Origin: Deroplatys truncata
Taxonomy: Eukaryota; Arthropoda; Insecta; Mantodea; Mantidae
Direction of reading: 5' to 3'
Length of the DNA: 64,000 nucleotides
NCBI GenBank assembly: GCA_030765065.1
Contig: CM060990.1
Location: 279,647,341 to 279,711,340, forward strand
In this document: positions 48,130-60,660 of the stretch, piece after piece
Position numbering within the stretch: the stretch's first letter is position 1
Layout: each line of letters opens with the position of its first letter
The notes under the pieces: model-generated
What the model was told of the DNA's origin: nothing
Seen by the model: the letters and a program-made list of their open reading frames with translations, nothing else
Databases searched by the model: none
Program-made: the position numbers and the translations under genes

Positions 48130-48425
48130 AGTATTTAAACTCTTATATTTTAATACGTGTTTATACAGGTATTCGGGCGTGTCCGGAGATCTTCGTTCAT
48201 GCTCACGTGTTTAGAGAGGTGTTCAGTGGTGTTTATGTGTGATTGTGCCTATTCGTAGGTCTTCGTATATCTTCGTGTGTTTGGAGGTAGTGTTAGAAGT
48301 ATTGGGCGGATATATCTATGTGTTCGGATGTGTTCGTAGGTTTTCATGTGTGTTCACATGTTTAGAGAGGTGTTCGGAGGTGTTTATGTCTGTTTATGTA
48401 CGATTGTATGTGGAGGAGGCACGAA
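48130..48425 (+). repeat. Tandem array between polymerase and small ORF, left arm
   Basis: Repeated TTCGTGTGTTTGGAGGTGTT- and GTTTATGTGTGATTG-like units. The 124-codon frame over it follows the repeat. The inverted counterpart lies at 51640-52060. Confidence 0.7.
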
Positions 48426-48926
48426 CCTCTGGGATAACATTACATTTCAGATGCGATGCTGTAACGCTTTTATCACTTTCCGGTTCGACGTTGACACCCA
48501 TATTTTATGTATTTAGATATTTTAAAAAGATAATTTATATATTAAACATCATTGTTACTTATTCTCTGTGTTCTCGTTTTATATACTTTCAAAACAATCG
48601 TGCGGTGATTTGAGCAATTAAAGCTGATGAGGTGACTAAAACTCTGATATTTCACTAACATATCAATGTCTTTTAATCATATAACGTGATCGCTGATCAA
48701 ACATTTAATTCAACTCTAAATCATGACATAAAAACGGGTTTGTTGTATACCACTCATTTTAATGCTTTGCGCGTTTTAACCTCAGCCATATGGCATCACT
48801 TGCGGAGACAGGTTGTCTAGCTCTATCAGACACACATAAACTCGCCTAATTACTACCCGTATATGTTCGCTTTGCACGTATTAACTTCTGCCATATGAGG
48901 TCACACCGAGAGACAGGATATCTATA

Positions 48927-49178
48927 ATGTCACACTTAGAGAATAGAATTTATGGTTCTATCACGCACGTTGAAACTCATCTCGTAACTACCTCTCACAC
49001 CAAACATAGACAATTATTCTCACACGCTCATTTCGACAATGTTTCCATTCAGCGTCTACGATCACTACCACCACCATCACCCATTGCACCAAAGTTAACA
49101 CCATCTCTTTTAGCACAATGCTTTAGATGTGGACGCTTTAGAGCTAACGTAGAAGCGTTTCTCTTCTTATTTAATTAA
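48927..49178 (+). CDS. Small conserved ORF, left-arm copy
   Basis: An 83-residue frame starting MSHLENRIYGSITHVETHLV and ending VEAFLFLFN. It is conserved in the right arm (51147-50854), with the length difference in the Pro-rich middle being whole codons, and with the same stop. A third partial copy with the same C-terminal frame lies at 50427-50566. Shared motifs are RIYGSxTHVETHLVTT, VSIQRL, a Pro/Ser-rich stretch, IAPKLTPSLL and FLxLFN. I recognise no family. Coding status is inferred from this frame conservation. Confidence 0.5.
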   Translation: MSHLENRIYGSITHVETHLVTTSHTKHRQLFSHAHFDNVSIQRLRSLPPPSPIAPKLTPSLLAQCFRCGRFRANVEAFLFLFN

Positions 49179-49335
49179 ATTCATGTATATACTGTATTAA
49201 TTCATGTTATCATTCCTTTTTCAATTCCTCCTTTCCATCTACCATTCATTCTGCAAAGAATCAGTATACAATATGACATTTCTATATGCCTAATACTCAG
49301 TTATCACAGAAAGCCATTACATTTGACTGCAATTA

Positions 49336-50163
49336 TAACCCTTCAATGCGGCGCGTCATTGAGTAGTTGTTACAAGTTGACCTGGAGCGTATTGTTCGAA
49401 TCCAGTGGTATGGATACAACTTTATCTTCGAATAACCTCTAATCTAAATTAGATAAAGACAATGAATAAACTTTATTACGTTTATATCATTAGCCAGTTC
49501 CTTCCGAATGCATATTTGGTTACCTGTCGTCCTGGCTTCGATCCTTAATTTGTAAAACTCAACTATCTCAGAACCTAGGAGAGCTAAAGGAGCAAACTAA
49601 AGCATGATTGATAGCTCCTATGATGTACAATTAATACCGTATAAAATTGTCAGTCAGTTATCCTTGGTTCGAATCCCGACCCTTCAATGACTTTCTTAAT
49701 TTATAAATTAAATTCGTACTTATAAATGTTGATAGTTTATGAACTAATTTAGATTAATAGAGACAATAAAATGTAAACAGCTGTGTGAGACGGGTCTTCG
49801 AGCCTTGAATTGTTAGAATTTCCGCGCGTAACTATGGTCTGTCTTCATTGCGGCATGTAGCCTCCTGCGGCCAGTAGGATATATCGCTTACATTGATGTC
49901 GTAAACTGCAAATAGCTATGTTTAACATGCTAAATTAATATTATAAATAATTTGTTCCTAGTGTTCCGGGTTCGAATACTGATTCAATAAAATTTACTTA
50001 TAAATTTAATAGCTTAAAACTAATTTATATAAAGATGCCAGAGTTTCAAGTCTAGAAATATCGTTATCATGACAAACAACTGCTTTACAGTACTCAGATA
50101 GAATCCCGAAGGAGGGATATGTATCCTAAAAACTATGTATCTTAGCTGGTTCAAATAAACCTT
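49336..50163 (+). repeat. Central spacer with repeated TTCGAATC boxes
   Basis: The non-inverted centre of the palindrome. Three units of about 270-300 bp carry GTTCGAATCC-like boxes near 49400, 49667 and 49970 and a following AATTTAGATTAAxAxAGACAAT-like stretch. The boxes resemble Pol III B boxes and those of the array at 15.2-16.2 kb. Confidence 0.5.
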
Positions 50164-51001
50164 AAATGGCAGATGCTGATGCAAGGAACTAAATTACCGA
50201 AGTAAATTGATTAAATGCATTCTCTGGTTCGGTTCTACCAGCTTAACACTGAGAAAATTACTTTTCTCATGATTGTAGTTAAATGTAATGGTTTTCTCTA
50301 ATAACTGAGTATTAAGCGTATTGGTATGTCACATTGTATACTGATTCTTTGGAGAATGAAGGGTAGGTTGGAAGGAAGAATTGAAAAAGGAATGAAAACA
50401 TGATATAATATAGTATATGCATGAATTTAATTAAATAATGGGAGAAAACCTTCTATCTTACCTTTAAAGTGCCTACTTGTAAAGTATTGTGGTAATAAAG
50501 ATGGTGTTAACTTTGGTGCAATGGGTGGTGCTGGTGGACACTGAATGGAAGCATCTGTCGGAATGAGCGTGTAAGAAAGTTTAAATGGCAGATGCTGATG
50601 CATGAAACTAAATTAACGAAATAAATTTATTTAAACCATTACCTTTCGATTCTAGGAGCTTAAAATCTGCGTAACACTGGAAAACCTACTTTGCTTATGA
50701 TTGTAGTCAAATGTAATGATGTTCTGTGATAACTGAGTATTAAGCGTATAGGAATGTCATATTGTATGCTGATTCTTTGGAGAATGAAGGATAGATGGGA
50801 AGGAAAATTGGAAAAGGAATGAAAACATGAATTAATACACAATATACATAAATTTAATTAAATAAGGGGAGAAAAGCTTCTACGTTACCTTTAAAGCGTC
50901 TACTTCTAAAATGTTGTGGTAATAGAGATGGTGTTAACTTTGGTGCAATAGTAGATGGTGATGGTGGTGGTGATTGTAGACGCTGAATGGAAACATTGTC
51001 G
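50164..51001 (-). repeat. 419-bp tandem duplication in the right arm
   Basis: AAATGGCAGATGCTGATGCA starts at 50164 and again at 50583, and the following about 400 bp are similar. The duplication copies the 3' half of the small ORF and is absent from the left arm. Confidence 0.85.
50427..50566 (-). pseudogene. Small conserved ORF, third partial copy
   Basis: It keeps the C-terminal frame (IAPKLTPSLLPQYFTSRHFK, then GFLPLFN and stop) but has an extra base upstream and lacks the N-terminal half. It arose through the local tandem duplication. Its AAAGGTAAGA sequence would also serve as a strong splice donor. Confidence 0.45.
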
Positions 51002-51147
51002 AAATCCTCATGTGGGAATACTTGTCTCTGTTTGGTGTGACAGGTAGTTACGAGATGAGTTTCAACGTGTGTGTTAGAACCATAAATCCTGTTCTCTAAG
51101 TGCGACGTCATAGATATCCTGTCTCTGGGTGTGACGTCATATGGCAA
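50854..51147 (-). CDS. Small conserved ORF, right-arm copy
   Basis: A 97-codon frame; the shared part begins at the internal MTSHLENRIYGSNTHVETHL. It aligns with the left-arm copy throughout, with one 3-base indel visible in the Pro-rich middle and an identical ending. Function unknown. It points towards the palindrome centre, opposite to the polymerase gene of the same arm. Confidence 0.5.
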   Translation of the reverse strand: MPYDVTPRDRISMTSHLENRIYGSNTHVETHLVTTCHTKQRQVFPHEDFDNVSIQRLQSPPPSPSTIAPKLTPSLLPQHFRSRRFKGNVEAFLPLFN

Positions 51148-51639
51148 AGGTTAATACGTGCAGAGCGAACATATACGGGTAGTAATGAGGAGAGCTTTTG
51201 CGTGTCTGACAGAGTTAGACAACCTGTCTCCGGAAGTGATATCATATGGCGGAGGTTAATACGCGCAAAGCATTAAAAGAGTGGTATACAACAAACCCGT
51301 TTTATGTCACGGTTTAGAGCTGAATTAAATGTTTGATCAGCGATTACCTTATATCAATAAATGACATTGATACGTTTGTGAAATACCAGAGCTTTAGCCA
51401 CCCCATCAGCATTTAATTGCTCAAATTATCGCACGATTGTTTTAAAAGTATATAAAACCAGAAAGCAGATAATTAGGAACAATGATGTTTAATATAAAAA
51501 TTATATTTTTAAAATCTCTAAATACATAATATATGGCTGTCAACGTCCAACCGGAAAGTGATACAAGCATTTCAGTATCGGATCTGAAATGTAATGTTAT
51601 CCGAGAGATTCGTGCCTGCTCCATAAATAGGGGTTCCTT

Positions 51640-52060
51640 CACACACACAAACAATCGCACATAAACAGAAATAAACATCTCCGAAAAGCTCTCTAAACAC
51701 GCGAAAATGCACGAAGAACTACGAACATCTCCTAACACATAGATACACACGTACAACGCTTCTAACATTTCCTCCAAGCACAGGTGCCTACATAAAGACG
51801 TATGAACACCTCGAATACATACATACACACGAACATTTCCTCCAAGCACACGAACCTGCAAAAAGACCTACGAGCACCTCCGAAAACATAGCTACATCCG
51901 CACAAAAGTTCTAACACTTTCTCCAAACACACGAAGCTATACGAAGACTTGCGAATACGCACAATCACACATAAACACCACCCAACACCTCTCTAAACAC
52001 GTGAGCATACACGAAGACCTACCGACACGTCCGAACATCCGTGTGAACACGTATTAAAAT
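51640..52060 (-). repeat. Tandem array of the right arm
   Basis: CACGAA- and ACACACGTAC-type units (inverted with respect to 48130-48425), expanded here. Long minus-strand frames over it are repeat artefacts. Confidence 0.7.
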
Positions 52061-52283
52061 ATAAGAGTTTAGACGCTTAATCACCGTTTTATGATTAAAA
52101 TTCAGTATATAATTGATCTAAAAGGTCCGTGCCCCCTATATAAATAAGGTGACTTTGGACACCGGATTTCATTCTTCTAATTGGTCTTGAGTTGCCAACA
52201 TCTTGTTCTCCAAGAAAATAATCAGCTTTCCAAAGAGGTATCAACGTGAAGAGGTCTACATTTCCCTGAACAAGGATTATTAC

Positions 52284-52291
52284 GTTATTAC
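52284..52291 (+). repeat. hAT target-site duplication, left copy
   Basis: GTTATTAC stands before the element and TTTATTAC after it (55374-55381), one mismatch in 8. The uninterrupted left arm shows the empty site at about 47911-47930. Confidence 0.8.
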
Positions 52292-55200
52292 CACGGTTAG
52301 GATTTTTAGGTGCAAATTTTAGATGCAAAAAGGAAGAAAAAGGTGCTCAAATAAGGTGAAAAAAGGGACGATAAGGCGCTGGCTTATTTAAGGGGATGCA
52401 CAACTGAAATTACTATTTTCTAAACTATTCATTCAATTGGATGAAATTTTAACCACATCTCAAGCTTCTTTAGATATAATTGTTTTCTGAATTTCAATCG
52501 AAAATCTTAATTAGTTTTCAAGTTATTAATTTTCAAAATATAAAATAATGGTTATATGCAAAATGCAACAAATAATGCATTTTTCAAAAACAAAATCTTA
52601 TGTTGCTTCTACGTCAACGAACTAGAAATCTGTCATAGACTTTTCTTCTACCATACTTAGATTAAGAGAAAAAAGTTTTCCAGTTGTGTATTTGCATTTT
52701 TCCGCTTTTTTGTATATAATACTATCTTAAAAAATTAGTAGTGCAAAAGTTATTCATCACACAGAAGAATTATTTGACAGTTTTATTTATTTGGGTTTTT
52801 GAAATAACCATAAAATACGTCAATATGAATGGATGAAACTACATCGTATGGAATATTTTGAATATGCAGAAATTCTGAAAATGAGAAATGCCTTAAAATG
52901 AGGTTTTAGAAAGATAAACAGCTACCAACCAAATGCGCAAGGGTATTTAAAAAGTCTCGTAGTGATCCTGAAGCGTTCGTTAGGTCAAAAATAAAAGTGG
53001 ATTCTGAAACTACAAGCAATGGAGAATTTTTGGGAACATAAGCTTTTTTTTTATTTTTTGAGATTTTGGGTGAATTTCAGTTGTGCATTCCCTTAACTAA
53101 TTCAACGATTTTTCTTTCCTCTATTATAATTTATTGAACTACAAACAAGTACATGAAATTATCACCCATCAAAGGAAGGAAAAGACATGAAGCTGTTGTG
53201 CTTCAAGATATTAAGCATCTCCACATTTTTAAAAATAAGTCTGTTTTTATTAGGAGATATAATGTCTTTGTAGATGCTAAAGCTTCTTTCAATATCCACA
53301 GAAACCAGTGGGGCAAAACCTTGTATTCACTTGGAATGACAACTTTACAGATGTGGCGCATTCTCAATGTCTGGATTCTTCTGAAGACTAGATTCAAGTT
53401 TGTCTTTGGCAAACCCATCTAACTGTTCCCTCACGGAAGTAAAATATCCCATTATTTTTCCTTTTCGAGACCTTGTTCTTCCAATCGTTTAATACCTGCA
53501 GGCAGCTACTTGTAAAAATGGACACAATATAGTTCTGTCTGCAAATTATGTATTTTCTCCGGGAACAGAAGTTGCTGTGCCTTGGAAATTGCAGCTGCGT
53601 CGGATGGATCCAAAGTAAGCACAAGCTCTTTAATCTTGTCAACATTCTCACACAACATACCAGCACACTCAATCCAAGATCCCCAGCGAGTAATGACTGG
53701 GAAATTAGGAGGGGCAGGCCAGTGACTTCACTGTAGTAAACAAAATGGCTAGGAGCTTTCAGCAGAACCTTCTTTAGGGCAGAGATGAATTAATTTGCGA
53801 TGTCGTATTCGTTTCTTATGGATTCACAAATCCTGTGAAGGGCATGAGCCAAGCATGTCACATGCTGCAAGTTAAGAAATAAATGTTTCAATTGGCTAAC
53901 AGCTGAAACCATGTATGGAGCCTAGTCCTTAACCACAAGAAGAGGTTTTTTAAACTCGATACAAGTAGGCAGGAGTTTTGGGCAGAAGTCCATAACGGAT
54001 TGCATTACTCTACTGGCATTGGCTTTCTGCAGCTCGTACGTTTTTAACAACATGGGCTTAACTTGCTAAGGGAAAAAACTAAAATGTTCAAAACATTTCG
54101 TTCCATTGAGTCTATGGTTTCATCTACAATGATTCTCATATCGCAATCAGACACTTCCTCCTTGATTCTTTGTATGGTTTCTTGGTAAACAGGCTCCACG
54201 TAGCTTTTTCTTAAAGTACTCTCATCGGGCATTGACATCTTTGTGTATTTTTCAAGAAATCCCCTGAAGGCTGGATGGTTCACCTTATTGAATGGAATTC
54301 CTTCTTGTGTAAGAGCTGCACACAAATCAATGTTTAATACCTTCAAATTTTGGCTTTTTGAAGAACTCTATTGAAACGCATTTCGTAATAGGGGTTGCCG
54401 TGATTTGTTTGCTTGAAGAGTCTTGTTTATTTGATGCTTAGAGCTGGAAATGTGTGGTTTTATGCGATGTCGCTGGTGTTTTTCAACTAACAAATTTCCT
54501 GAATCACAAATAGTGCATCGTATAACAGTTCCATCAGTGTCTATGAAATCTTGTTTGAATTCCTCAGCCAGAACAATAAATTGAGCACTGGACACCTTTG
54601 ACATTGTAAAATCTAGTATTAGTACACTCGTTTGGAGAGCTACCATTAGTTCACTTGTTAACACAATGCGACTGTCACACAACTCACTCTTGTGCCCATT
54701 AGCTGTCCACATTCTTTTATAACACCGCGACAATTACCAGAATGTCCTAATTCATGCCGGAACTTCAGTCTCAGCGATTAGTAGTAGTTTCGAGCAGAAC
54801 TCAGTGTTAATAATTCTCGAAACTGCACGGGTGAGGTTACTGCCGTCTCTGCGTGCCCAGCCTTCGCCTCCACGCAAACAGATGACGTCTCTCACAGTAA
54901 CAAACTCACATTCACCAACGGCAGGCTACTCATTCTGGTGGGATATCACTAATTGTCAGTTGTATTATTGTGAGTTACTTTATAGCGGTAAAGCGAGGGA
55001 AAGAGGTTTTCGTCGAACATAGAATTATTTTCCATCGTTGTGGGTGTGCTTTCAATTCCCGCGCGGCGTTTACTGAAAGAGATAGGCTAACTATTCGCAC
55101 GTACACATCAAGCTGAGACGTTAATTGAAAGTTAAAGAATAAATCGGAATGAAACTTAAAAGAAAAAAGGGGGAAAATGCGATTATGGGCATGGTGTGGG

Positions 55201-55373
55201 GAAAATGGGATAAAGGTGCCAAAAAGGGGTAAAGGTTCCAAAAAAGTGAACAAGGTGCGAGAAAAAGGTGCCACTTATCGCACCTAGAAACAAAATTTCA
55301 CACTGTGATATCTTTCCGCACAGCTTTAAATTACCCCAAGAAAAAAGGTGCACACCTAAAAGTCCTAACCCTG
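52292..55373 (-). mobile_element. hAT transposon inserted in the right arm
   Basis: Terminal repeats CACGGTTAGGATTTTTAGGT on the left and, reversed, CAGGGTTAGGACTTTTAGGT on the right. Length 3,082 bp with 8-bp duplications. It contains a degenerate minus-strand transposase at 54733-53400. Removing it and one duplication restores collinearity with the left arm. Confidence 0.88.
53400..54733 (-). pseudogene. hAT-family transposase (CGGBP1/BED-like), degenerate
   Basis: Reading leftwards: a BED-type zinc finger (54580-54450: VIRCTICDSGNLLV, then HQRHRIKPHISSSKH); ALTQEGIPFNKVNHPAFRGF and FLEKYTKMSMPDESTLRKSY (54330-54210); IIVDETIDSMERNVLNILV with the first catalytic Asp (54130); and later PVITRWGSWIECAGMLCENV (about 53695) with LLFPEKIHNLQTELYCVHF. 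This order matches arthropod hAT-like proteins related to CGGBP1. Frameshifts separate the parts, and the C-terminal dimerisation domain is not recognisable. Confidence 0.75.
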
Positions 55374-55381
55374 TTTATTAC
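55374..55381 (+). repeat. hAT target-site duplication, right copy
   Basis: TTTATTAC, one mismatch to 52284-52291. Confidence 0.8.
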
Positions 55382-58300
55382 ATAAAGAGTAAGCTTGAAT
55401 AACTCTGCATAGAAGAATATAATTCCGAGCGTTACTGGATACGCTTGCGGTAAATGCGCAAAGAAATTTCTACGAGGTTATGATAAGAGAAGACACGGAT
55501 GGACTATAAGGGAGTCTTCAAATGTAAACATTGTAGCGTGATCTTCAATGACAGTTATATGTGTCAACGTCATGAAGATTTGTGTGAAATACACATACCT
55601 GAGAAGAAAAGCAGATTGGTACCTACTAAACAAAACCTATTACATACAATGGAGGACTGTAAATGTGAAATAATATGAACTTCATTCTATGAATGCTTGA
55701 AACTGTATTTTATACGATGCGAATCGTCTAAGCATCTGAAAATGTATCTGCAGGAGGCAAAACAACGGATAATCCAGACTGCATAAAGAGCTTGGTAATC
55801 ACAAGATTGTGAAAATTAATCTTCTGGCTAAGTGTGGATTTGTTAACGGTATCGGAGAAACCTGTGACAAAACATTTAAAACACGGAATCAACCTGTTTT
55901 TCTAGAAACGGATCTGGACCCTATATCGGAAACGAAATTCAAGAAATTGGTTACTGAAACGGAGGAATAGCACCTTAATGGTAGCAACTGAGCCCTGCTT
56001 GCTGTGAAAGGAGTTAGACTTCGTATCAACAAGTACAATCCGTTACGAGAAAGTAGCTACATGCCACCGCCGCCACCTGTTGAAGCAAGAAAAGCCTGCA
56101 TAAACGTCCAGAACTATACCGATGAGAAATGTTTCATGTATATTCTGTATTAGCCAAATATGTTGATAAGGATGCACAGCGAGTCAGTAAATACAAGCAA
56201 CTTCAAGATAAGTACGACTTCAGCTGTGTTGCTTAAGCTAATTCTCTTTCTCAAATATATAAGTTTGAGAAGCACAACAGGGCGTCTATCAACGTTTTCG
56301 GGGTGAATGAGAAGCATGGCGTGTATCCTATAAATGTTGCTGAGACTGAATTACCTAAACACCGCGACCTGTTGCTATTGAGTGACAGTAGTGGAAAACA
56401 TCACTACGTAAATATCAAGAATTTTGAGAAATTAGTTCTACATCAGAAAACTAAACATAAAGAACGTGGTTACACCTGAAAGCGCTGCTTTACACATTTT
56501 GATGACCACTGTGGACGAAGTGGGCTACAAGAACATACAGCCATGTGTAACGAACATGATGTTGCAAGGGTAGTTATGTCTGCAAGGAGAAATCAATTGT
56601 ACAGTTTAAAAATGTTGAGGGGATGTTGAAAGTACCTAATGTAATGTATGAAACTTTGAGAGTATTTTCACTGCGTGTCATACGTGTATACCCAATCATG
56701 AAACTTCCTGTACAACACCTTATCAAGAGCACACACCAATGGTCTTATGTGTTTACGTGAAACCGTTGAACACGTCGAAACTGGTCTTCCTAAGGAGTAT
56801 ATGTATATCGTGGTTATGATGCTGCTCAGAAGTTTATGGAATATCTGACATTCCTTGCGAAGAAGATTGATAATATATACAAATCTGCCATGACACTGAA
56901 ACTTACAGAACCACAGCAGAAGTATTTCGACTCCTACGGTATGCTAATTGTATGGTAAAGCCTTTCTGAAAAGAACTACAACGTACGCGACCACGATCAC
57001 ATCAGTGAAGAACTTCATGGAATTCTACACAATGAATGTAATTTGTCCTTCAAAACACCTAAATATATCCCCACCTTCATGCACAACCTCAGTGGGTATG
57101 ACTCACATTTCATTTTTAAGAAACTGGGATGTACGAGTGAACGTGTGGAGGTAATTCCTAGCATGAAGAAGAAAGCTATATATAATTTTCCAAGGATGTA
57201 GAAGATATAAAGCTTCGGTATGTGGATAGCCTTCTGTTCCTGATTACCAACTTGGAGAAGCCGGTGAAAAATCTAACATCATATCTTGAAACGCTGAAGT
57301 ACTTGGGAGAAAACAAGTTGAAGTTGGCGACTCGTGAAGGAGTATTTCCCTATGATTACGTCACGTCCTGGGATGTTTTGAACGAAACCCGCGTGCTTCC
57401 TAAGGATTCCTTCTACAATAGGTTAAATGAAGAAGAAATTAGTGATGCTGACTACAATCATGCTAGAAATGTTTAATGTGAGAAGCCTGGGTGAGTACAG
57501 AGACCTGTACTTACCCACAGATGTTCTTCTTCTAGCTGATGTCTTTGAGACATTTAGACATCAGACCCTGAAAAGTGGTGAAGTCGATACCGCACATTAT
57601 TTCACCTCTCCAGGACTTACCTGGAAAACAAATTGATGCCACATCTTGGACCTCGAAAGAAGTATGTGGTACATCACATGGTTTTGAAGGTAGCTCTTAA
57701 TCATGGTTACGTTTGAGTAAAATACATCGTGTGCTATAATGCCGACAGTCTCAGTGGTTAAAGCCTTATGTGGAATTTAACAACAGGCTACGATAACGGG
57801 CTGCAAATTATTTCGAGAGGGATCTCTACAAACCCTTTTACAATGGCATGTTTAAAAAAAACTATAGAGAATATGCGTAATCGTATGGATATATGTTTAG
57901 TTACAAACGAGGAGACGCTAGAAAAGTTGATCGATAAGTCTAGGTTTATCAATAGGACAATATATGCTACTAATCCAGCTGCAGTGTATATGACCTCTCG
58001 ACGGATTGTATTCAATAAGCCTATATACATTGGAATGAATGTGCTGGACATCTCTAAGACATTAATGTATCACTACATTATGACGTGTTGTTCCATATTA
58101 TGGAGCTAAAAAGCTGAAGCTTATGTATATAGACACTGATTCATTCATTCATCAGGTGACAACTGAAGATGTGTACCAGGGCAAGCTACGTTTTATTGAG
58201 CATCAGGATACAACCGATTACCCTATTAACCATATATGCCACTGCACTCAGAACAAAAAGTGTTGGTAAGACCTAAAGATGTAACTAATGGCAAAATCAT

Positions 58301-58480
58301 CCAACACTTTGTCTGACTACAACCTAAGATGTATGCATTAGATATTCAAGGATCGAAGATAAAAAAATTAAATGCATAAAACGTAGTGCTATTAAGCAGT
58401 ACATTACATTTGACTACTATCTGGACTGTCTTAAAGCCCGAGAAATAATAAAAACACATATGAATCTGATCCTGTGACGA
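55382..58480 (+). pseudogene. Polymerase B, right-arm copy, palm segment deleted
   Basis: It reads rightwards with fingers near 55440-55600 (CGKCAKKFLRGYDKRRH and FKCKHCSVIFNDSYMCQRHE), ARKACINVQNYTDEKCFMY (56090), HHYVNIKNFEKL (56400), GVFPYDYVTSWDVLNETRVL (57340), YFTSPGLTWKTN (57600), NRMDICLVTNEETLEKLIDK (57870) and IDTDSFIHQV (58120). Between PGLTW (57620) and the segment at 57655, about 400 bp present in the left arm are missing, including the palm motif with Asp-Ala-Asn-Asn. Its lesions otherwise differ from those of the left arm, so the two copies decayed separately. Confidence 0.8.
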
Positions 58481-59099
58481 GAGCATAATGATAGCACCGG
58501 GCAAGTGAATAAACTCACATTGGCTCATTTTGATGATAAAAGGATGATTGCCGAAGATGGAATAACTACATATGCATATGCACATTATTGTATTACAAAC
58601 ATTTCTTAAAAGAATGTAACATGGATCTCAAGATGAATATTTTCTCAGCGAGTCTACAATCTTAAAAAAATGGAACTTTACCTATGTGCCGTGTATATAC
58701 CTAACAGGCACCTGGTGAAGACAGACGAAGAAGAAGATATAAGGGGAGGCGTTAACCCTGCCATTAGGAGCAAATACTAGTGGTAGTCTCAAGCCCAGAT
58801 AAGGGGAAGAGATGTCTACCCTTACAATCCTTATCTAATGAAGCAATCATTAACTGATACAGCTGCTACACTTGGATAAAGACTGTAACCATAAAAAACA
58901 ATAAAGCCAACTAAAACATTATAATATCTGCACAACCATGCTAATGGGTTAGTTTATAATGCTTCTAGATACCCTCTCTGTAACCTTATACGCTGTTTAA
59001 CCCTCTCTGTCCCGCACACTAACTGTTTAACATATAAACGTTAATAAGATTTAGAAAGTATATAAAAGTGCTGTAACATTGGATAAAATGTTTATAAAG

Positions 59100-60660
59100 A
59101 GTTGAATTACTCTATATATTACCATAAATACCTGTGATACTATCTGAATTACCTGTTAAAATGACCTAAATACCTGTGATACTATCCGATCATGCAAAAT
59201 TGCCTTATATAACTCCTTTATGAATCGTTGCTCGAAATTACCACGAACACCTGCGATACTACACGGATTACCCTAAATATCGACGATACCTGCTGAATTA
59301 CCTGTTAAAATGGCTCAAATACCTTTGATACTACCTAAATCACCTGAAATTACCTTAAGTAGCTGTGATACAAATCGCTGATTGAAATTATCACGAGCAT
59401 CTGTGATACTAGCCTGATTAACTTAAATACCAACGATACTACCTGAACTAGTTGCGAAATCATACGGAACTATACACTTCCGAACCATGGAATCTTTCTG
59501 CCCATGATACTATCTGAATTACCCTAAATACCTTCGACACTACCTGAACTAGTTGTGAAATTATAGGAAACTATACCACACCCCGCCCATGGAATCCTCC
59601 CTCCTGTGATACTAGCTGAATTAAACTAAATACCAACGATACTACCTGAGTTATCTGTGAAATCATACACAATTATGCTGCACCCAGCCCGTGGAATATG
59701 CTCGTCTGCTGAGTGCTGAATGGTGCTAACCTGGAGAAGACTGGTCATTGTACAAACAGTAACACTAGCGTCCTTAGAACCTATCATCGTTTTCCCTACC
59801 TCTCAAATATAAGCGAATCTCCCCTTCCTTCAACTCTCTCCGTTTTCCCCGTCTCTCCCATAAAAAGGGATGCTCTATCATTCATCCTCTCCTAGCCTAA
59901 TAACCCTCGTCGGTTTGCTAACTATCTCATATAAAACACATGTTTCACCCTTTAACCTCGTTTAGCCTATCATCTCTCCAAGTTTTCTCTATCTCTCCCG
60001 TATAAAAGACATAGAGTATCCTTCGTCTTTGTCCAGCCAAGTATCTCACCTCGTTTTCCCATACCTCTCATATAAACGCAACGCTCCCCCTCAACCTCCT
60101 TCTAGCCTAGCATCTCTCCCCGTAATCTCTACCTATCTCATTAAAAGCGCATTTCCCCTCCTTCAGCTCCCCTGTTCCAGCTTGCATCCCTCCTTGTATC
60201 CCCTATCTCAGCCGCATGTATGCCTTTTCTAGTCTCCTATCCCCAGTAGCCCAGCACCTCTCCTCAGTTTCCTATATCTCCCATATAAAACCTGTATTCT
60301 ACCTTTCAAGCCCTGTGTAGCCTAGCACCTTTCCTTTCGTAATTCCTACCTCTCTTATATAAAGCCCATTCCCCATCTTAAGCCCCTGTCTAGCCTAGCA
60401 TCTCTCCCAGTTTTCCATATGTTTCCCATATATGCGCATACTCTACTCCTTAACTTCTGTCTAGCCTAGCACCTCGCCTCGTATTCCTTACCTCTATTAT
60501 ATAAAGAGCATTCCCCTCCTTCAGTCGCTGCTTTACCTAGGATCTCTGCTCGTTTTCCCTATCTCTCCCATATAAACGCATTTTCCTCCTTGAACGCTCT
60601 CGCAACCTATCATCCACCCTCATTTTTTCTATCTGTCCCATATAAACGCATTTATGTGCC
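59100..60660 (-). repeat. Tandem arrays at the right arm end
   Basis: 59100-59680 mirrors the TAATTCAGGTAGTATC array, and 59790-60660 mirrors the TGCGTTTATATGG minisatellite of the left arm. Copy number and spacing differ between the arms. Confidence 0.85.

Noticed and set aside
48239..48613. 124-codon frame with repeated VFGCVRRF/VCLE motifs (and minus-strand counterparts at 51442-51968)
   Set aside because: Repeated residues come from the underlying tandem array; the frame is not preserved between arms apart from the array.
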